In this document: one piece after another, positions 8,464 through 17,487 of the stretch
Numbering within the stretch: the first letter of the stretch is position 1
How the letters are laid out: each line of letters begins with the position of its first letter
Assembly (NCBI GenBank): GCA_902578845.1
Contig: CACHEM010000008.1
Coordinates: forward strand, 1 to 40,009
DNA length: 40,009 nt
Origin: an uncultured Prochlorococcus sp.
GTDB lineage: Bacteria > Cyanobacteriota > Cyanobacteriia > PCC-6307 > Cyanobiaceae
Direction of reading: 5' to 3'
Translations under genes and position numbers: made by a program
Notes under the pieces: model-generated
What the model was told of the DNA's origin: nothing
Databases searched by the model: none
Seen by the model: the letters and a program-made list of their open reading frames with translations, nothing else

Positions 8464-8485
8464 AGCAAAATTTATAAATCTTGCT
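8464..8485 (-). other. Intercistronic hairpin csoS1-rbcL
   Basis: In the transcript the arms AGCAAGAU and AUUUUGCU pair (one G-U) around a 6-nt UUAUAA loop. The whole 22-nt element is nearly palindromic. It begins 8 nt after the csoS1 stop codon. No immediate U-run follows, so it is a candidate stabiliser, processing site or weak attenuator. Confidence 0.6.
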
Positions 8486-8493
8486 TTACTTAA

Positions 8494-8805
8494 TTAGTCC
8501 TTTTGACCAAGAAATTCACCGTTACCTAGAGCAGGTTCAACTTCTCTATGAGGACGAGCAATAATGTGAGCTGCAACTAAACCGTCACCAACTCTTTCAC
8601 AAGCGTCAGCACCAGCTCTTACAGCTGCGTTAACTGCTCCTGTTTCGCCTCTAACTAATACTGTGACATAACCGCCACCAACGAATTCACGACCAATAAG
8701 GCGAACTTCTGCTGCCTTTGTCATTGCGTCTGCTGCTTCGATTGCAGGTACAAGTCCGCGTGTCTCGATCATGCCGAGAGCGATACCCATTGTTTCTGTA
8801 GCCAT
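8494..8805 (-). CDS. csoS1: Major carboxysome shell hexamer protein CsoS1
   Basis: CsoS1 is a single-domain BMC protein whose hexamers tile the carboxysome facets and form the metabolite pore. The 103-aa sequence has the family signature MGIALGMIETRGLVPAIEAAD, then AAEVRLIGREFVGGGYV and RGETGAVNAAV with the central-pore glycine region, and the C-terminal VAAHIIARPH. It is the first gene of the operon. Its ATG lies 18 nt downstream of one copy of a 14-bp repeat (8824-8837). There is no clear Shine-Dalgarno. A hairpin follows the stop codon, which fits a need for much more CsoS1 than downstream products. Confidence 0.97.
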   Translation of the reverse strand: MATETMGIALGMIETRGLVPAIEAADAMTKAAEVRLIGREFVGGGYVTVLVRGETGAVNAAVRAGADACERVGDGLVAAHIIARPHREVEPALGNGEFLGQKD

Positions 8806-8823
8806 TGTCTACTAAATACTAAA

Positions 8824-8837
8824 TGTGGAATGTTCAA
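8824..8837. repeat. 14-bp direct repeat, copy A (csoS1 leader)
   Basis: TGTGGAATGTTCAA on the plus strand, identical to the copy at 9055-9068. On the minus strand it reads TTGAACATTCCACA and lies 18 nt upstream of the csoS1 ATG, so it is probably in the mRNA leader. Confidence 0.85.
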
Positions 8838-8859
8838 TTCGAAGAATGCTTCATTAAGT

Positions 8860-8869
8860 ACTTATAAGT
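8860..8869. promoter_or_regulatory. Palindrome ACTTATAAGT in csoS1 upstream region
   Basis: A perfect 10-bp palindrome made of the same ACTTAT/ATAAGT half-sites that form the 15-bp palindrome at 8915-8929. It is a candidate operator; the protein that might bind is unknown. Confidence 0.4.
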
Positions 8870-8914
8870 CAAGCGTTTTCGACAAAATCTCCATTAATGT
8901 TTTTTCTATCATTC

Positions 8915-8929
8915 ATAAGTTAAACTTAT
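8915..8929. promoter_or_regulatory. 15-bp palindrome, candidate operator of the carboxysome operon
   Basis: ATAAGTT and AACTTAT arms flank a single central base. It overlaps the possible -10 of a minus-strand promoter whose -35 would be TTGACA at 8950-8955. A further ACTTAT lies at 8957-8962. Confidence 0.45.
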
Positions 8930-9028
8930 CACCCTTGGTACTATTGATATGTCAATACTTATGCAAATTAGTTAGTGCATCAAAACATACTGTTGTGTTA
9001 AGAAAAAATTTACATTATGTTATTTCCG

Positions 9029-9085
9029 TACGAGGCAGGCCCTGTCTACACAGGTGTGGAATGTTCAACCTTTCCTGTCTCCGTA
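9029..9085 (+). ncRNA. Candidate structured RNA element upstream of rdgB, opposite strand to the carboxysome operon
   Basis: This GC-rich stretch in an AT-rich spacer folds by hand into a closing stem of 11 bp: TACG pairs with CGTA (9029-9032/9082-9085) and AGGCAGG with CCTGTCT (9033-9039/9074-9080, one G-U), with C9081 bulged. An inner hairpin CCTGT/ACAGG follows (9041-9054). The segment 9055-9073 stays unpaired and contains the second copy of the 14-nt repeat. A weak plus-strand promoter, TTGTGT (8993-8998), 17 nt, TATGTT (9016-9021), would start transcription close to the base of the stem. It could be a small RNA, a structured rdgB leader, or on the other strand part of a long carboxysome leader. 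No clear terminator follows. Confidence 0.45.
9055..9068. repeat. 14-bp direct repeat, copy B (in structured element)
   Basis: TGTGGAATGTTCAA, identical to 8824-8837. It falls in the predicted single-stranded part of the 9029-9085 fold. Confidence 0.85.
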
Positions 9086-9132
9086 TCAAGCTTTGAAGTA
9101 AGATAATACTCACAATAAATTTATTAGTTATT

Positions 9133-9717
9133 TTGAACCTTCCAGTTCTAACTATTGCGAGTGGCAATCAGAGGAAAGTATCTGAGATTTCAGAGATGCT
9201 GGATGTTTTATCTTTAAAGGTTGAGAAGCAACCAGAATATTTAAATGTTGAAGAGACTGGAAACACATATTTTGAGAATGCACTTCTAAAAGCAAAAGCA
9301 GCTGCTTTAGAGACTAAAACTTGGGCATTAGCTGATGACTCGGGTCTTGAAGTAGATGTTTTAGATGGTCGACCAGGAATTTATTCTGCTCGATATGCCA
9401 AAAATAATGATGAGAAAATTAAAAAATTAATTAATGAACTTTCTGATAGCCCTTATAGGAGTGCAAGATTTATAAGTTGTATGGTTTTGTGCGATCCCTT
9501 AGGAAACTTAGTTAAAGATACAACAGGAATATGCTGGGGAGAAATTCTTAAGAACCCCAAATATCCAAATGGAGAATTCGAATCTATTTTTTGGGTAAAA
9601 GAGGCTAACTGTGTTTACGGTGAGCTCTCACAATCACAATTAAATAAGTTAGGTAGTAGAGGTAAAGCTGCAAAAATTATGTCACCTTTTTTAAAAAAAG
9701 AGATAGGTTTGAGTTAA
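9133..9717 (+). CDS. rdgB: dITP/XTP pyrophosphatase (HAM1/RdgB family)
   Basis: RdgB hydrolyses non-canonical purine nucleoside triphosphates such as dITP and XTP and so keeps them out of nucleic acids. The 194-aa product opens with LTIASGNQRKVSEI, the family's substrate-binding (S/T)xNxxK motif. It continues with ETGNTYFENALLKAKAAA and ADDSGLEVDVLDGRPGIYSARYA, which carries the catalytic Asp residues. The C-terminal NKLGSRGKAAKIM segment resembles the usual SHRxxA region but lacks the histidine. The start is TTG at 9133; no ATG is available near it. The gene sits between csoS1 and csoS1D and is convergent with the latter, 7 bp apart, but has no obvious carboxysome role. Confidence 0.9.
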   Translation: MNLPVLTIASGNQRKVSEISEMLDVLSLKVEKQPEYLNVEETGNTYFENALLKAKAAALETKTWALADDSGLEVDVLDGRPGIYSARYAKNNDEKIKKLINELSDSPYRSARFISCMVLCDPLGNLVKDTTGICWGEILKNPKYPNGEFESIFWVKEANCVYGELSQSQLNKLGSRGKAAKIMSPFLKKEIGLS

Positions 9718-9724
9718 AAAATTC

Positions 9725-10495
9725 TCAATAATTTGAAATCTCTTCAATTGCTCTTATAGCAGCAGCTGCAGCCTCTTCTACATCCCCTTCTTTCCCGGCG
9801 AGAGTTAATCTACCAAAAGCTCCAACTGCCTTAACATCAACAACAGTTATATTAGATGCCTTTTCAGCTTCATTAGCTGCTTTTAAAACATAACCAGCTG
9901 GTTCCGTTTCTAATATAAACATGCTCATTCCAGATTGAATCATAGATCCACTTCTGTTTTGTCTATTTATTAAAACTGCATGATCTGGAGTGATTGCTCG
10001 AATAACTTCAGTCCAACTCGTAGCAGGTTTTGTTCTTTTTCTAACTTCGCTCCCAATAGCATCTAGAACAACATCTCCAGAATGTAAAACAGTGCTTTGA
10101 TCTTTATGGTAAAGAGCAAGAGATCCAAATGCTCTTTCAACAATCATCTGACCAAGTCTTACATTACTTGCTTTTAGGGCAATATCTGTGACTCTATGAA
10201 CAGCCATCCCGGGTGAAACTTCCATCCAAAGACATGAATCACCAGGAATAGGTAAAAAACCTCTACTAACAGTACCCATATATGCGGCTAATTGAGGTTG
10301 CAGAGAATCTAAAAAAACATATGTTCTTAACTCAATTTGCTCAACTTGACTTGCTTGTCTGGATACCAAAGACTTTTCTGAATCAGTAGTAATAAAACAG
10401 CTAGCACCACTGGCCTGAGATTGCACCTCAGATCCTGTGACTAGAGAACTCCCTTTTTTTCGTTCCCCTCTGTTTAAGCTAGAAGTTGGTTCCAT
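9725..10495 (-). CDS. csoS1D: Tandem BMC-domain carboxysome shell protein CsoS1D
   Basis: CsoS1D forms trimers (pseudohexamers) that stack as dimers and have a large, gated pore thought to let bigger metabolites such as RuBP and 3-PGA cross the shell. The ATG at 10495 ([15 protein letters not shown]) gives 256 aa, the known length of the Prochlorococcus protein; the frame is open further upstream but with no family similarity. An N-terminal extension of about 50 residues precedes two BMC-like domains. E120-R121, the gating residues reported for the MED4 structure, are present (IVERAFGS). The gene lies outside the main operon, beyond rdgB, in the same orientation as csoS1, and has its own upstream region shared with the divergent gene at 10593. 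Confidence 0.95.
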   Translation of the reverse strand: MEPTSSLNRGERKKGSSLVTGSEVQSQASGASCFITTDSEKSLVSRQASQVEQIELRTYVFLDSLQPQLAAYMGTVSRGFLPIPGDSCLWMEVSPGMAVHRVTDIALKASNVRLGQMIVERAFGSLALYHKDQSTVLHSGDVVLDAIGSEVRKRTKPATSWTEVIRAITPDHAVLINRQNRSGSMIQSGMSMFILETEPAGYVLKAANEAEKASNITVVDVKAVGAFGRLTLAGKEGDVEEAAAAAIRAIEEISNY

Positions 10496-10592
10496 TGACG
10501 CGACTATAACGGATAATGGTTCATTTTTTCTATTAAATTTACTTGCATGCTTACCACAAAACGATAACTTCAAGTAAAAGATATGCATTTTT

Positions 10593-10961
10593 ATGGGAAC
10601 TTCTCAAAAAAAAGAACCAAATGTTTCTGGTACTGAAAAAGAATTAACTCCTGATCAAACTCTTGGATTAGTTAGCCTAAGTTTGATGCAAAAACTAGCT
10701 CAGAAAGACCCATCTTTTAGTTGGTTAGAAGAAGATAAAATTGAGAAAGTAAATCTTAAGAATCTTAGAGATAGATTAGAGTTAACGCAATTAGCTATAA
10801 ATACTGGAGCACCTTTAACCACTTCAGAAGTGACAGCCTTAATTGGAGCAAAGCCCGGTAAATCTAAGTTAGAAAGAGCAGGATTATTAGCAACGAAAAT
10901 AGCTAGAAATGTATGGAAAATTTCAAAAACAAGTCAAGGAAATTCCTTCTACAGAAATTAG
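10593..10961 (+). CDS. Conserved hypothetical protein, divergent from csoS1D
   Basis: This 122-aa protein has no signal peptide or membrane segment. The N-terminal third is polar and lysine-rich (residues 1-22). The middle has a possible amphipathic helix, [15 protein letters not shown]. The C-terminal half contains [34 protein letters not shown], here given as a landmark, which looks like a small helical domain of the helix-turn-helix type with a basic surface. That could suggest nucleic-acid binding, but it is an inference. It is divergent from csoS1D across 97 bp and precedes chlN by 157 bp. I recall similar proteins in other picocyanobacteria but know no function. Confidence 0.7.
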   Translation: MGTSQKKEPNVSGTEKELTPDQTLGLVSLSLMQKLAQKDPSFSWLEEDKIEKVNLKNLRDRLELTQLAINTGAPLTTSEVTALIGAKPGKSKLERAGLLATKIARNVWKISKTSQGNSFYRN

Positions 10962-11026
10962 AAAATAGCCTAAAAATAGTTTTCATAATTCTCATTTAAG
11001 TATTTAAACATTCATATAAGTTTTTT

Positions 11027-11040
11027 AAATGTGTACATTT
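11027..11040. promoter_or_regulatory. Inverted repeat AAATGT-GT-ACATTT upstream of chlN
   Basis: Six-base arms around a 2-base centre, 78 bp before the chlN ATG. It may be an operator for the chlN-chlB unit. It does not fit the NtcA consensus GTA-N8-TAC. ATAAGT (11016-11021) and ACTTAT (11050-11055), the half-sites seen upstream of csoS1, flank it. Confidence 0.35.
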
Positions 11041-11109
11041 TGTAAGAGAACTTATAAATTACTTTCTTAAATTAAAAAGTTTATGCAAGCTTGAAATATA
11101 AGCTCTTGA

Positions 11110-12375
<1,266 letters not shown>

Positions 12376-12380
12376 AAACT

Positions 12381-13952
12381 ATGGAATTAACTCTTTGGAC
12401 GTATGAAGGACCACCACATGTTGGTGCTATGAGAATTGCCTCGTCAATGAAAGACATTCATTATGTGCTTCATGCCCCCCAAGGAGATACATATGCAGAT
12501 CTTCTCTTTACCATGATCGAGAGGAGGGGGCAAAGGCCTCCAGTAACTTATACAACTTTTCAGGCTAGAGACCTTGGAGGCGATACAGCAGAATTGGTGA
12601 AGAAAAATATTAAGGAAGCGGTTGAACGATTCAAACCCAAAACTCTTTTAGTCGGAGAAAGTTGTACAGCAGAACTTATCCAAGACCAACCTGGAGCACT
12701 TGCGAAAGGGATGGGGTTTGATATGCCGATTGTTAATCTTGAATTACCCGCTTATAGCAAGAAAGAAAATTGGGGGGCCTCAGAAACCTTTTATCAACTA
12801 ACAAGAACTCTTTTAAAAGAAAAAGTAAGTTCTTCAGACAAAATAAATCCCCTTAGGTGGAGGGAATTAGGTAGGAGACCAAAAGTTAATATACTTGGCC
12901 CTTCATTACTAGGATTTAGATGTAGAGATGATGTAATCGAAATCCAACGCATACTTTCGGAACAAGGTATAGATACAAACGTAATTGCTCCATTAGGTGC
13001 TAGTCCTGATGATATTGAAAGACTAATTGATGCTGAAATAAATATTTGTCTTTATCCAGAAATTGCGGAAGCATCATGCGAATGGCTTAAACGGAACTTT
13101 GGAATGGAATATACAAACACTATTCCAATTGGAATAAAAAATACAATTGAATTTATAAATGAAGTTCATAAGAAATTAGATCTTCCTTTGACGAATAAAA
13201 AAGAATTAGAAAATAAATCAAAACTTCCTTGGTACTCAAAATCAGTTGACTCAAATTATCTTACTGGCAAAAGAGTTTTTATTTTTGGTGATGGAACACA
13301 TGCAATTGCAGCGGCCAAAATTGCTAAGGAAGAATTGGGTTTTGAAGTAGTTGGTCTTGGGACATACAGTAGAGAAATGGCAAGACAAGTAAGAGCAACA
13401 GCAAACGAACTAAATGTAGAAGCTTTAATTACTAATAATTATTTAGAAGTAGAAGATGCAATGAAAAAAGCCGCACCTGAACTAGTTTTAGGGACTCAAA
13501 TGGAAAGGCATAGTGCCAAGAGACTTGGCATTCCATGTTCAGTAATAAGTACACCAATGCATGTTCAAGATGTTCCTGCAAGATATAGCCCACAAATGGG
13601 ATGGGAAGGAGCAAATGTGATTTTTGATGATTGGGTACATCCCTTGATGATGGGATTAGAAGAGCATCTTATCGATATGTTTAAACATGACTTTGAGTTT
13701 GTCGACGGTCATCAAAGTCATTTAGGACATACAGCGACGAACACAAAGGATATTTTAAATTCTGACGAAAAAAAAGAGAATAATCCTAAAGAGGGCATTA
13801 TTTGGACTGAATCAGGTAGAGCTGAATTAACAAAAGTTCCATTTTTTGTGAGAGGTAAAGTTAAAACAAATACCGAAAAATATGCAATCTTGAGAGGAAT
13901 TCCAGAAATAAGCGATGAAACTCTTTACGATGCCAAAGCATATTTTAGTTAA
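12381..13952 (+). CDS. chlB: Light-independent protochlorophyllide reductase subunit B
   Basis: This is the partner of ChlN in the NB component and carries most of the substrate pocket. The 523-aa protein opens [20 protein letters not shown], standard for ChlB, and D36 (APQGDTYAD) matches the unusual Asp ligand of the NB-cluster. Later segments [38 protein letters not shown] (landmark only) and the C-terminal domain with [15 protein letters not shown], used for docking ChlL and closing the active site, are all present. The length is normal. A small inverted repeat (13982-13999) follows the stop, and 191 bp separate it from chlL, so chlL may have its own promoter. Confidence 0.97.
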   Translation: MELTLWTYEGPPHVGAMRIASSMKDIHYVLHAPQGDTYADLLFTMIERRGQRPPVTYTTFQARDLGGDTAELVKKNIKEAVERFKPKTLLVGESCTAELIQDQPGALAKGMGFDMPIVNLELPAYSKKENWGASETFYQLTRTLLKEKVSSSDKINPLRWRELGRRPKVNILGPSLLGFRCRDDVIEIQRILSEQGIDTNVIAPLGASPDDIERLIDAEINICLYPEIAEASCEWLKRNFGMEYTNTIPIGIKNTIEFINEVHKKLDLPLTNKKELENKSKLPWYSKSVDSNYLTGKRVFIFGDGTHAIAAAKIAKEELGFEVVGLGTYSREMARQVRATANELNVEALITNNYLEVEDAMKKAAPELVLGTQMERHSAKRLGIPCSVISTPMHVQDVPARYSPQMGWEGANVIFDDWVHPLMMGLEEHLIDMFKHDFEFVDGHQSHLGHTATNTKDILNSDEKKENNPKEGIIWTESGRAELTKVPFFVRGKVKTNTEKYAILRGIPEISDETLYDAKAYFS

Positions 13953-13981
13953 TTTTTTTACTAATAAATTTTAATTTAGCC

Positions 13982-13999
13982 ATGAGTATTTTCACTCAT
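13982..13999 (+). other. Inverted repeat after chlB
   Basis: ATGAGT and ACTCAT arms (6 bp) with a 6-nt loop, 29 nt after the chlB stop. There is no U-run, so termination is doubtful; it may mark an RNA 3' end or processing site between chlB and chlL. Confidence 0.35.
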
Positions 14000-14037
14000 A
14001 ACTTAATATAATAAATTCTAAAAATGTAGTTATTAGA

Positions 14038-14091
14038 ACATATTTCCTGCTTTTAATACAATTGAATACATATTTGTTTAGAAACATATTT
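14038..14091. repeat. Three ACATATTT repeats upstream of chlL
   Basis: ACATATTT occurs at 14038-14045, 14068-14075 and 14084-14091 on the plus strand. The first and third are both preceded by AGAA-type sequence and followed by TCxTG or similar. They lie 53-106 bp before the chlL ATG and could be a regulator's binding sites; in AT-rich DNA chance is not excluded. Confidence 0.35.
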
Positions 14092-14143
14092 CATGTGTAT
14101 TTACGCTGCAAGAATATAAATGATAATGTGTTTTAAGTTTTAA

Positions 14144-15037
<894 letters not shown>

Positions 15038-15048
<11 letters not shown>

Positions 15049-16048
15049 CAACCAATTGGCTTGTTAAATCATAAGTTTGTTGAGAGGTCTTCGTATCAAT
15101 TATTCTTTTTGACAACTTTTGAGAAAAAGCTTTTCTGCCAGTTTTTTGACGATTTCCCCAGCTCCAATGCACTGATGGTTTAGCAAATTCTTTGTAAGTT
15201 GCTACTTGAGCGACCCTCTCTCCTGCCAATCTTTGTGACACATATCCTTTTGTTATGAATTTTTGAAATATCGGGAAAAGAAATCTAAATAACCAAGGTG
15301 TATCTCTAAAAAGTTTTGTATCAGCGACACATCCAGGATATAGAGAATTTACAATAATCTTCTCTGCAGGATATCTTTTAGATAATTCCTGTACGGTCAC
15401 CATATTGCAAAGTTTACTATCCTTATAAGCCTTACCAGGTTTGAATTTCTTTCCATTCGCCATACTTATTGGAGATAAAAAACCATTTTTGAATCCAGAT
15501 AAATCTCCCAAATTAGCTGGGGCAGGGATGGGGATCCTTCCTCCAAGTTCTGAATAATTAGCCGTAACAGTCCCTAATACTGTGATTCTTGGCTTGAATA
15601 CAGTTGATTTGCCATTTAAAACAATTTCTCTTTCAGAAGATAAAATATTTTCTATAAGTAGGTTTATCATAAGAAAATGCCCAAAGTGATTTACTGCCAT
15701 AGAGTTTTCAAACCCCTGAGGAGACCTTTCAGGTCTCTTTAGTCTCGGTTTATAAACTGCTGCATTACAAATAAGAGAATTTATTGGCTTTTTAAATCTT
15801 TCTAATATTACATCGCAACCTTTTCTTACATCATCCAAGTTAGAAAGATCTATTTCTATAAAGTGAACATTTTTAACTTCCTCTTTTGTCAAGGATTTCT
15901 CAGCTATTTTTATAGCTCTTTTATTTGATCGATTAACAGCTATAACCTCCCATCCAAATCTCAATAGAGGTTTTAGAGTATTTAATCCAACTCCTGAAGT
16001 TGTTCCTGTTATTAGGACTAAACCCTTAATGTTCTTACTCACTAGCAA
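15038..16048 (-). CDS. por: Light-dependent protochlorophyllide oxidoreductase
   Basis: POR reduces protochlorophyllide to chlorophyllide with NADPH and light. The product of up to 336 aa is a short-chain dehydrogenase with the nucleotide motif TGTTSGVG (residues 14-21), NAAVYKPRLKRPERSP with the family-specific loop, and the catalytic Y208-K-D-S-K212. C214 corresponds to the conserved pigment-site cysteine. The C-terminal region (SVHWSWGNRQKTGRKAF) is typical of POR rather than general SDRs. The start is uncertain: TTG at 16048 or GTG at 16042, both before the first strand. It is convergent with chlL, so this locus encodes both routes to chlorophyllide. Confidence 0.96.
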
Positions 16049-16097
16049 AAAAATTTAATTGAAAAATGAAAAGAAGAATAATTCAATATCATCCTTA

Positions 16098-16454
16098 TCA
16101 ACGCCATATTACTCTGATAATGTCCCTAGAAATTATTTGATCCTGATCCTTCATAAATCTTTGCTCACCTTCAGAAGATAATAAATCATCAAACTTATCT
16201 GTTAAAACATTAAATCTATATTGTTCATATAAAAATGAATCTTCAATTTCCTTTAATCTGGTCAACCTTACTTTAGAACTATAGCCAAGTTTAATCAGGC
16301 TTATTATTGCTAAAAGGGAAAAGCTAATTTTTATAATTAAAAAAATCAATGATACAAAATTATCCTGTTTATGTTGTCTTTTTATAAATACAGAGCTTAA
16401 ATATTTTTTGTGGGAAGTACTATTTTTATAAAAAGATTTTGACAAATTAATCAC
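16098..16454 (-). CDS. Small single-span membrane protein with coiled-coil-like tail
   Basis: This 118-aa protein has a basic N-terminus, one transmembrane helix (about residues 33-57) and a charged region (about 62-95) that looks like a short coiled coil, ending GEQRFMKDQDQIISRDIIRVIW. The conserved-looking tail, QRFMxDQDQxI, is to my recollection found in a widespread cyanobacterial hypothetical family, but I cannot name a function. The topology resembles division proteins of the FtsB/FtsL type, without sequence proof. The start is a GTG at 16454. It lies 50 bp upstream of por and in the same direction, so the two may share a transcript. Confidence 0.65.
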   Translation of the reverse strand: MINLSKSFYKNSTSHKKYLSSVFIKRQHKQDNFVSLIFLIIKISFSLLAIISLIKLGYSSKVRLTRLKEIEDSFLYEQYRFNVLTDKFDDLLSSEGEQRFMKDQDQIISRDIIRVIWR

Positions 16455-16530
16455 TTGATATTTTTACTGAATAAATCAATTCAGCCTTACTTTATTATTA
16501 CCTTATAAATTTTAAATTTTCTAATTTACT

Positions 16531-16635
16531 TTAGTTCCTACCTAAACTGATTCCTAGTCTTAATGCTAAAACTCCTGCATGCATAACAACTATTAAGCTT
16601 AATGCGATAAGGTTTAGTGTTTGAGTTGGCTCCAT
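16531..16635 (-). CDS. psaM: Photosystem I reaction centre subunit XII (PsaM)
   Basis: PsaM is a one-helix subunit of photosystem I that supports trimer stability in cyanobacteria. The minus-strand frame from ATG at 16635 to TAA at 16531 encodes 34 aa: it begins [19 protein letters not shown] and ends [10 protein letters not shown]. Length, the single hydrophobic helix (residues 6-28) and the LALRLGxxL ending match PsaM. It lies between the small membrane protein (76 bp downstream) and the divergent lipoate-ligase-like gene (101 bp). Such a short gene is easily missed by ORF calling. Confidence 0.92.
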   Translation of the reverse strand: MEPTQTLNLIALSLIVVMHAGVLALRLGISLGRN

Positions 16636-16736
16636 GGAAAAAAAATTATTTTCTATATTCTCCACCGAAAAGAGAAGATTTGAAACACTATTACAAAATG
16701 ATGTTACGTAATTAACAAATTGAAAGAAAAAATTTA

Positions 16737-17465
16737 TTGAAAATTATCATAAATAAACCAACAAATTTAATTTTGGGAATTAAAAAGCAGGCTTTAATTT
16801 ATTCAACAAATAATTTACCTGGATTTGATCAAATGGCTTTAGATTTAAATTCTTTAGATCAGACAATTTCGAATCCTGAAATAGTTCTCACATTGAGGTT
16901 CTACTATTGGACTGGAGATTGGCTTTCAATTGGCTATCACCAAAAGGAAATTCCTCTTCATTGGAAAAATTTATTATCAAATGGGGAAATTAATATTGTT
17001 AGACGTCCGTCTGGAGGGGGAGCTGTTCTACATTCAGGAGGCATAACATATGCATTAACATTTAAAAAGACTTACTATAAAATCTTGAGTTATGAAATGG
17101 TTAATAATTGGTTAATTAAAAGTTTTAAAGAGTTAGGTCTAAACTTACAATATGGTAATTCACAAAAATCAAGCATTAAAACAAATTGTTTTGGGACTTC
17201 ATTAATTTCCGATTTAGTTGATCAAGATGGGGTTAAGAGAATAGGTAGTGCTCAATTTCATAAAAAGGGTGCTTTCCTTCAACATGGAGAAATTCAAACA
17301 AATCCTTCAAGAGATTTGTGGTTCAAATTATTTAAAGAAGAAGCTCCACCAAAATTAAATTTAAAACTAACAAATGATGAAATAGTTAAACATTTGAGAA
17401 ATTCATTCCTGAAAAATAAATCAAATATAAATTTCAAAAATATTGCCATGGATTATAAATTATAG
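16737..17465 (+). CDS. Lipoate/octanoate-protein ligase-like (BPL/LplA fold)
   Basis: This protein belongs to the biotin/lipoate A/B ligase fold, which attaches lipoate or octanoate to carrier proteins of 2-oxoacid dehydrogenases and the glycine cleavage H protein. The signature [11 protein letters not shown] (residues 89-99) is the LplA/LipM motif, and KRIGSAQ (near residue 180) carries the lysine expected at the acyl-adenylate site. The 242-aa product is of single-domain length, without the C-terminal accessory domain of E. coli LplA. This suits a LipM-type octanoyltransferase or a short LplA. The start (TTG at 16737) is uncertain; later Met residues would cut into the fold. It is convergent with the M50 protease gene. 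Confidence 0.75.
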   Translation: MKIIINKPTNLILGIKKQALIYSTNNLPGFDQMALDLNSLDQTISNPEIVLTLRFYYWTGDWLSIGYHQKEIPLHWKNLLSNGEINIVRRPSGGGAVLHSGGITYALTFKKTYYKILSYEMVNNWLIKSFKELGLNLQYGNSQKSSIKTNCFGTSLISDLVDQDGVKRIGSAQFHKKGAFLQHGEIQTNPSRDLWFKLFKEEAPPKLNLKLTNDEIVKHLRNSFLKNKSNINFKNIAMDYKL

Positions 17466-17487
17466 AAAATTTTAATGACAAGAATTT

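Larger units (their letters stand above)
8806..9132. promoter_or_regulatory. Regulatory region between csoS1 and rdgB (327 bp, no gene)
   Basis: This divergent spacer should contain the promoters of the carboxysome operon (minus) and rdgB (plus). It holds a minus-strand TTGACA at 8950-8955, a possible -35 element, with a poor -10 (TGATAA, 8926-8931) 18 nt on. It also holds a palindrome at 8915-8929 overlapping that -10, a second palindrome at 8860-8869, two copies of a 14-bp repeat, and a GC-rich foldable element at 9029-9085. An 88-codon plus-strand frame (8830-9096) crosses it but has no credible features. Promoter assignments are by eye only. Confidence 0.6.

Noticed and set aside
8830..9096. 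88-aa plus-strand reading frame across the csoS1-rdgB spacer
   Set aside because: It covers the promoters, palindromes and the structured element, has no recognisable family features, and is cysteine- and serine-rich as expected from random AT-rich DNA.
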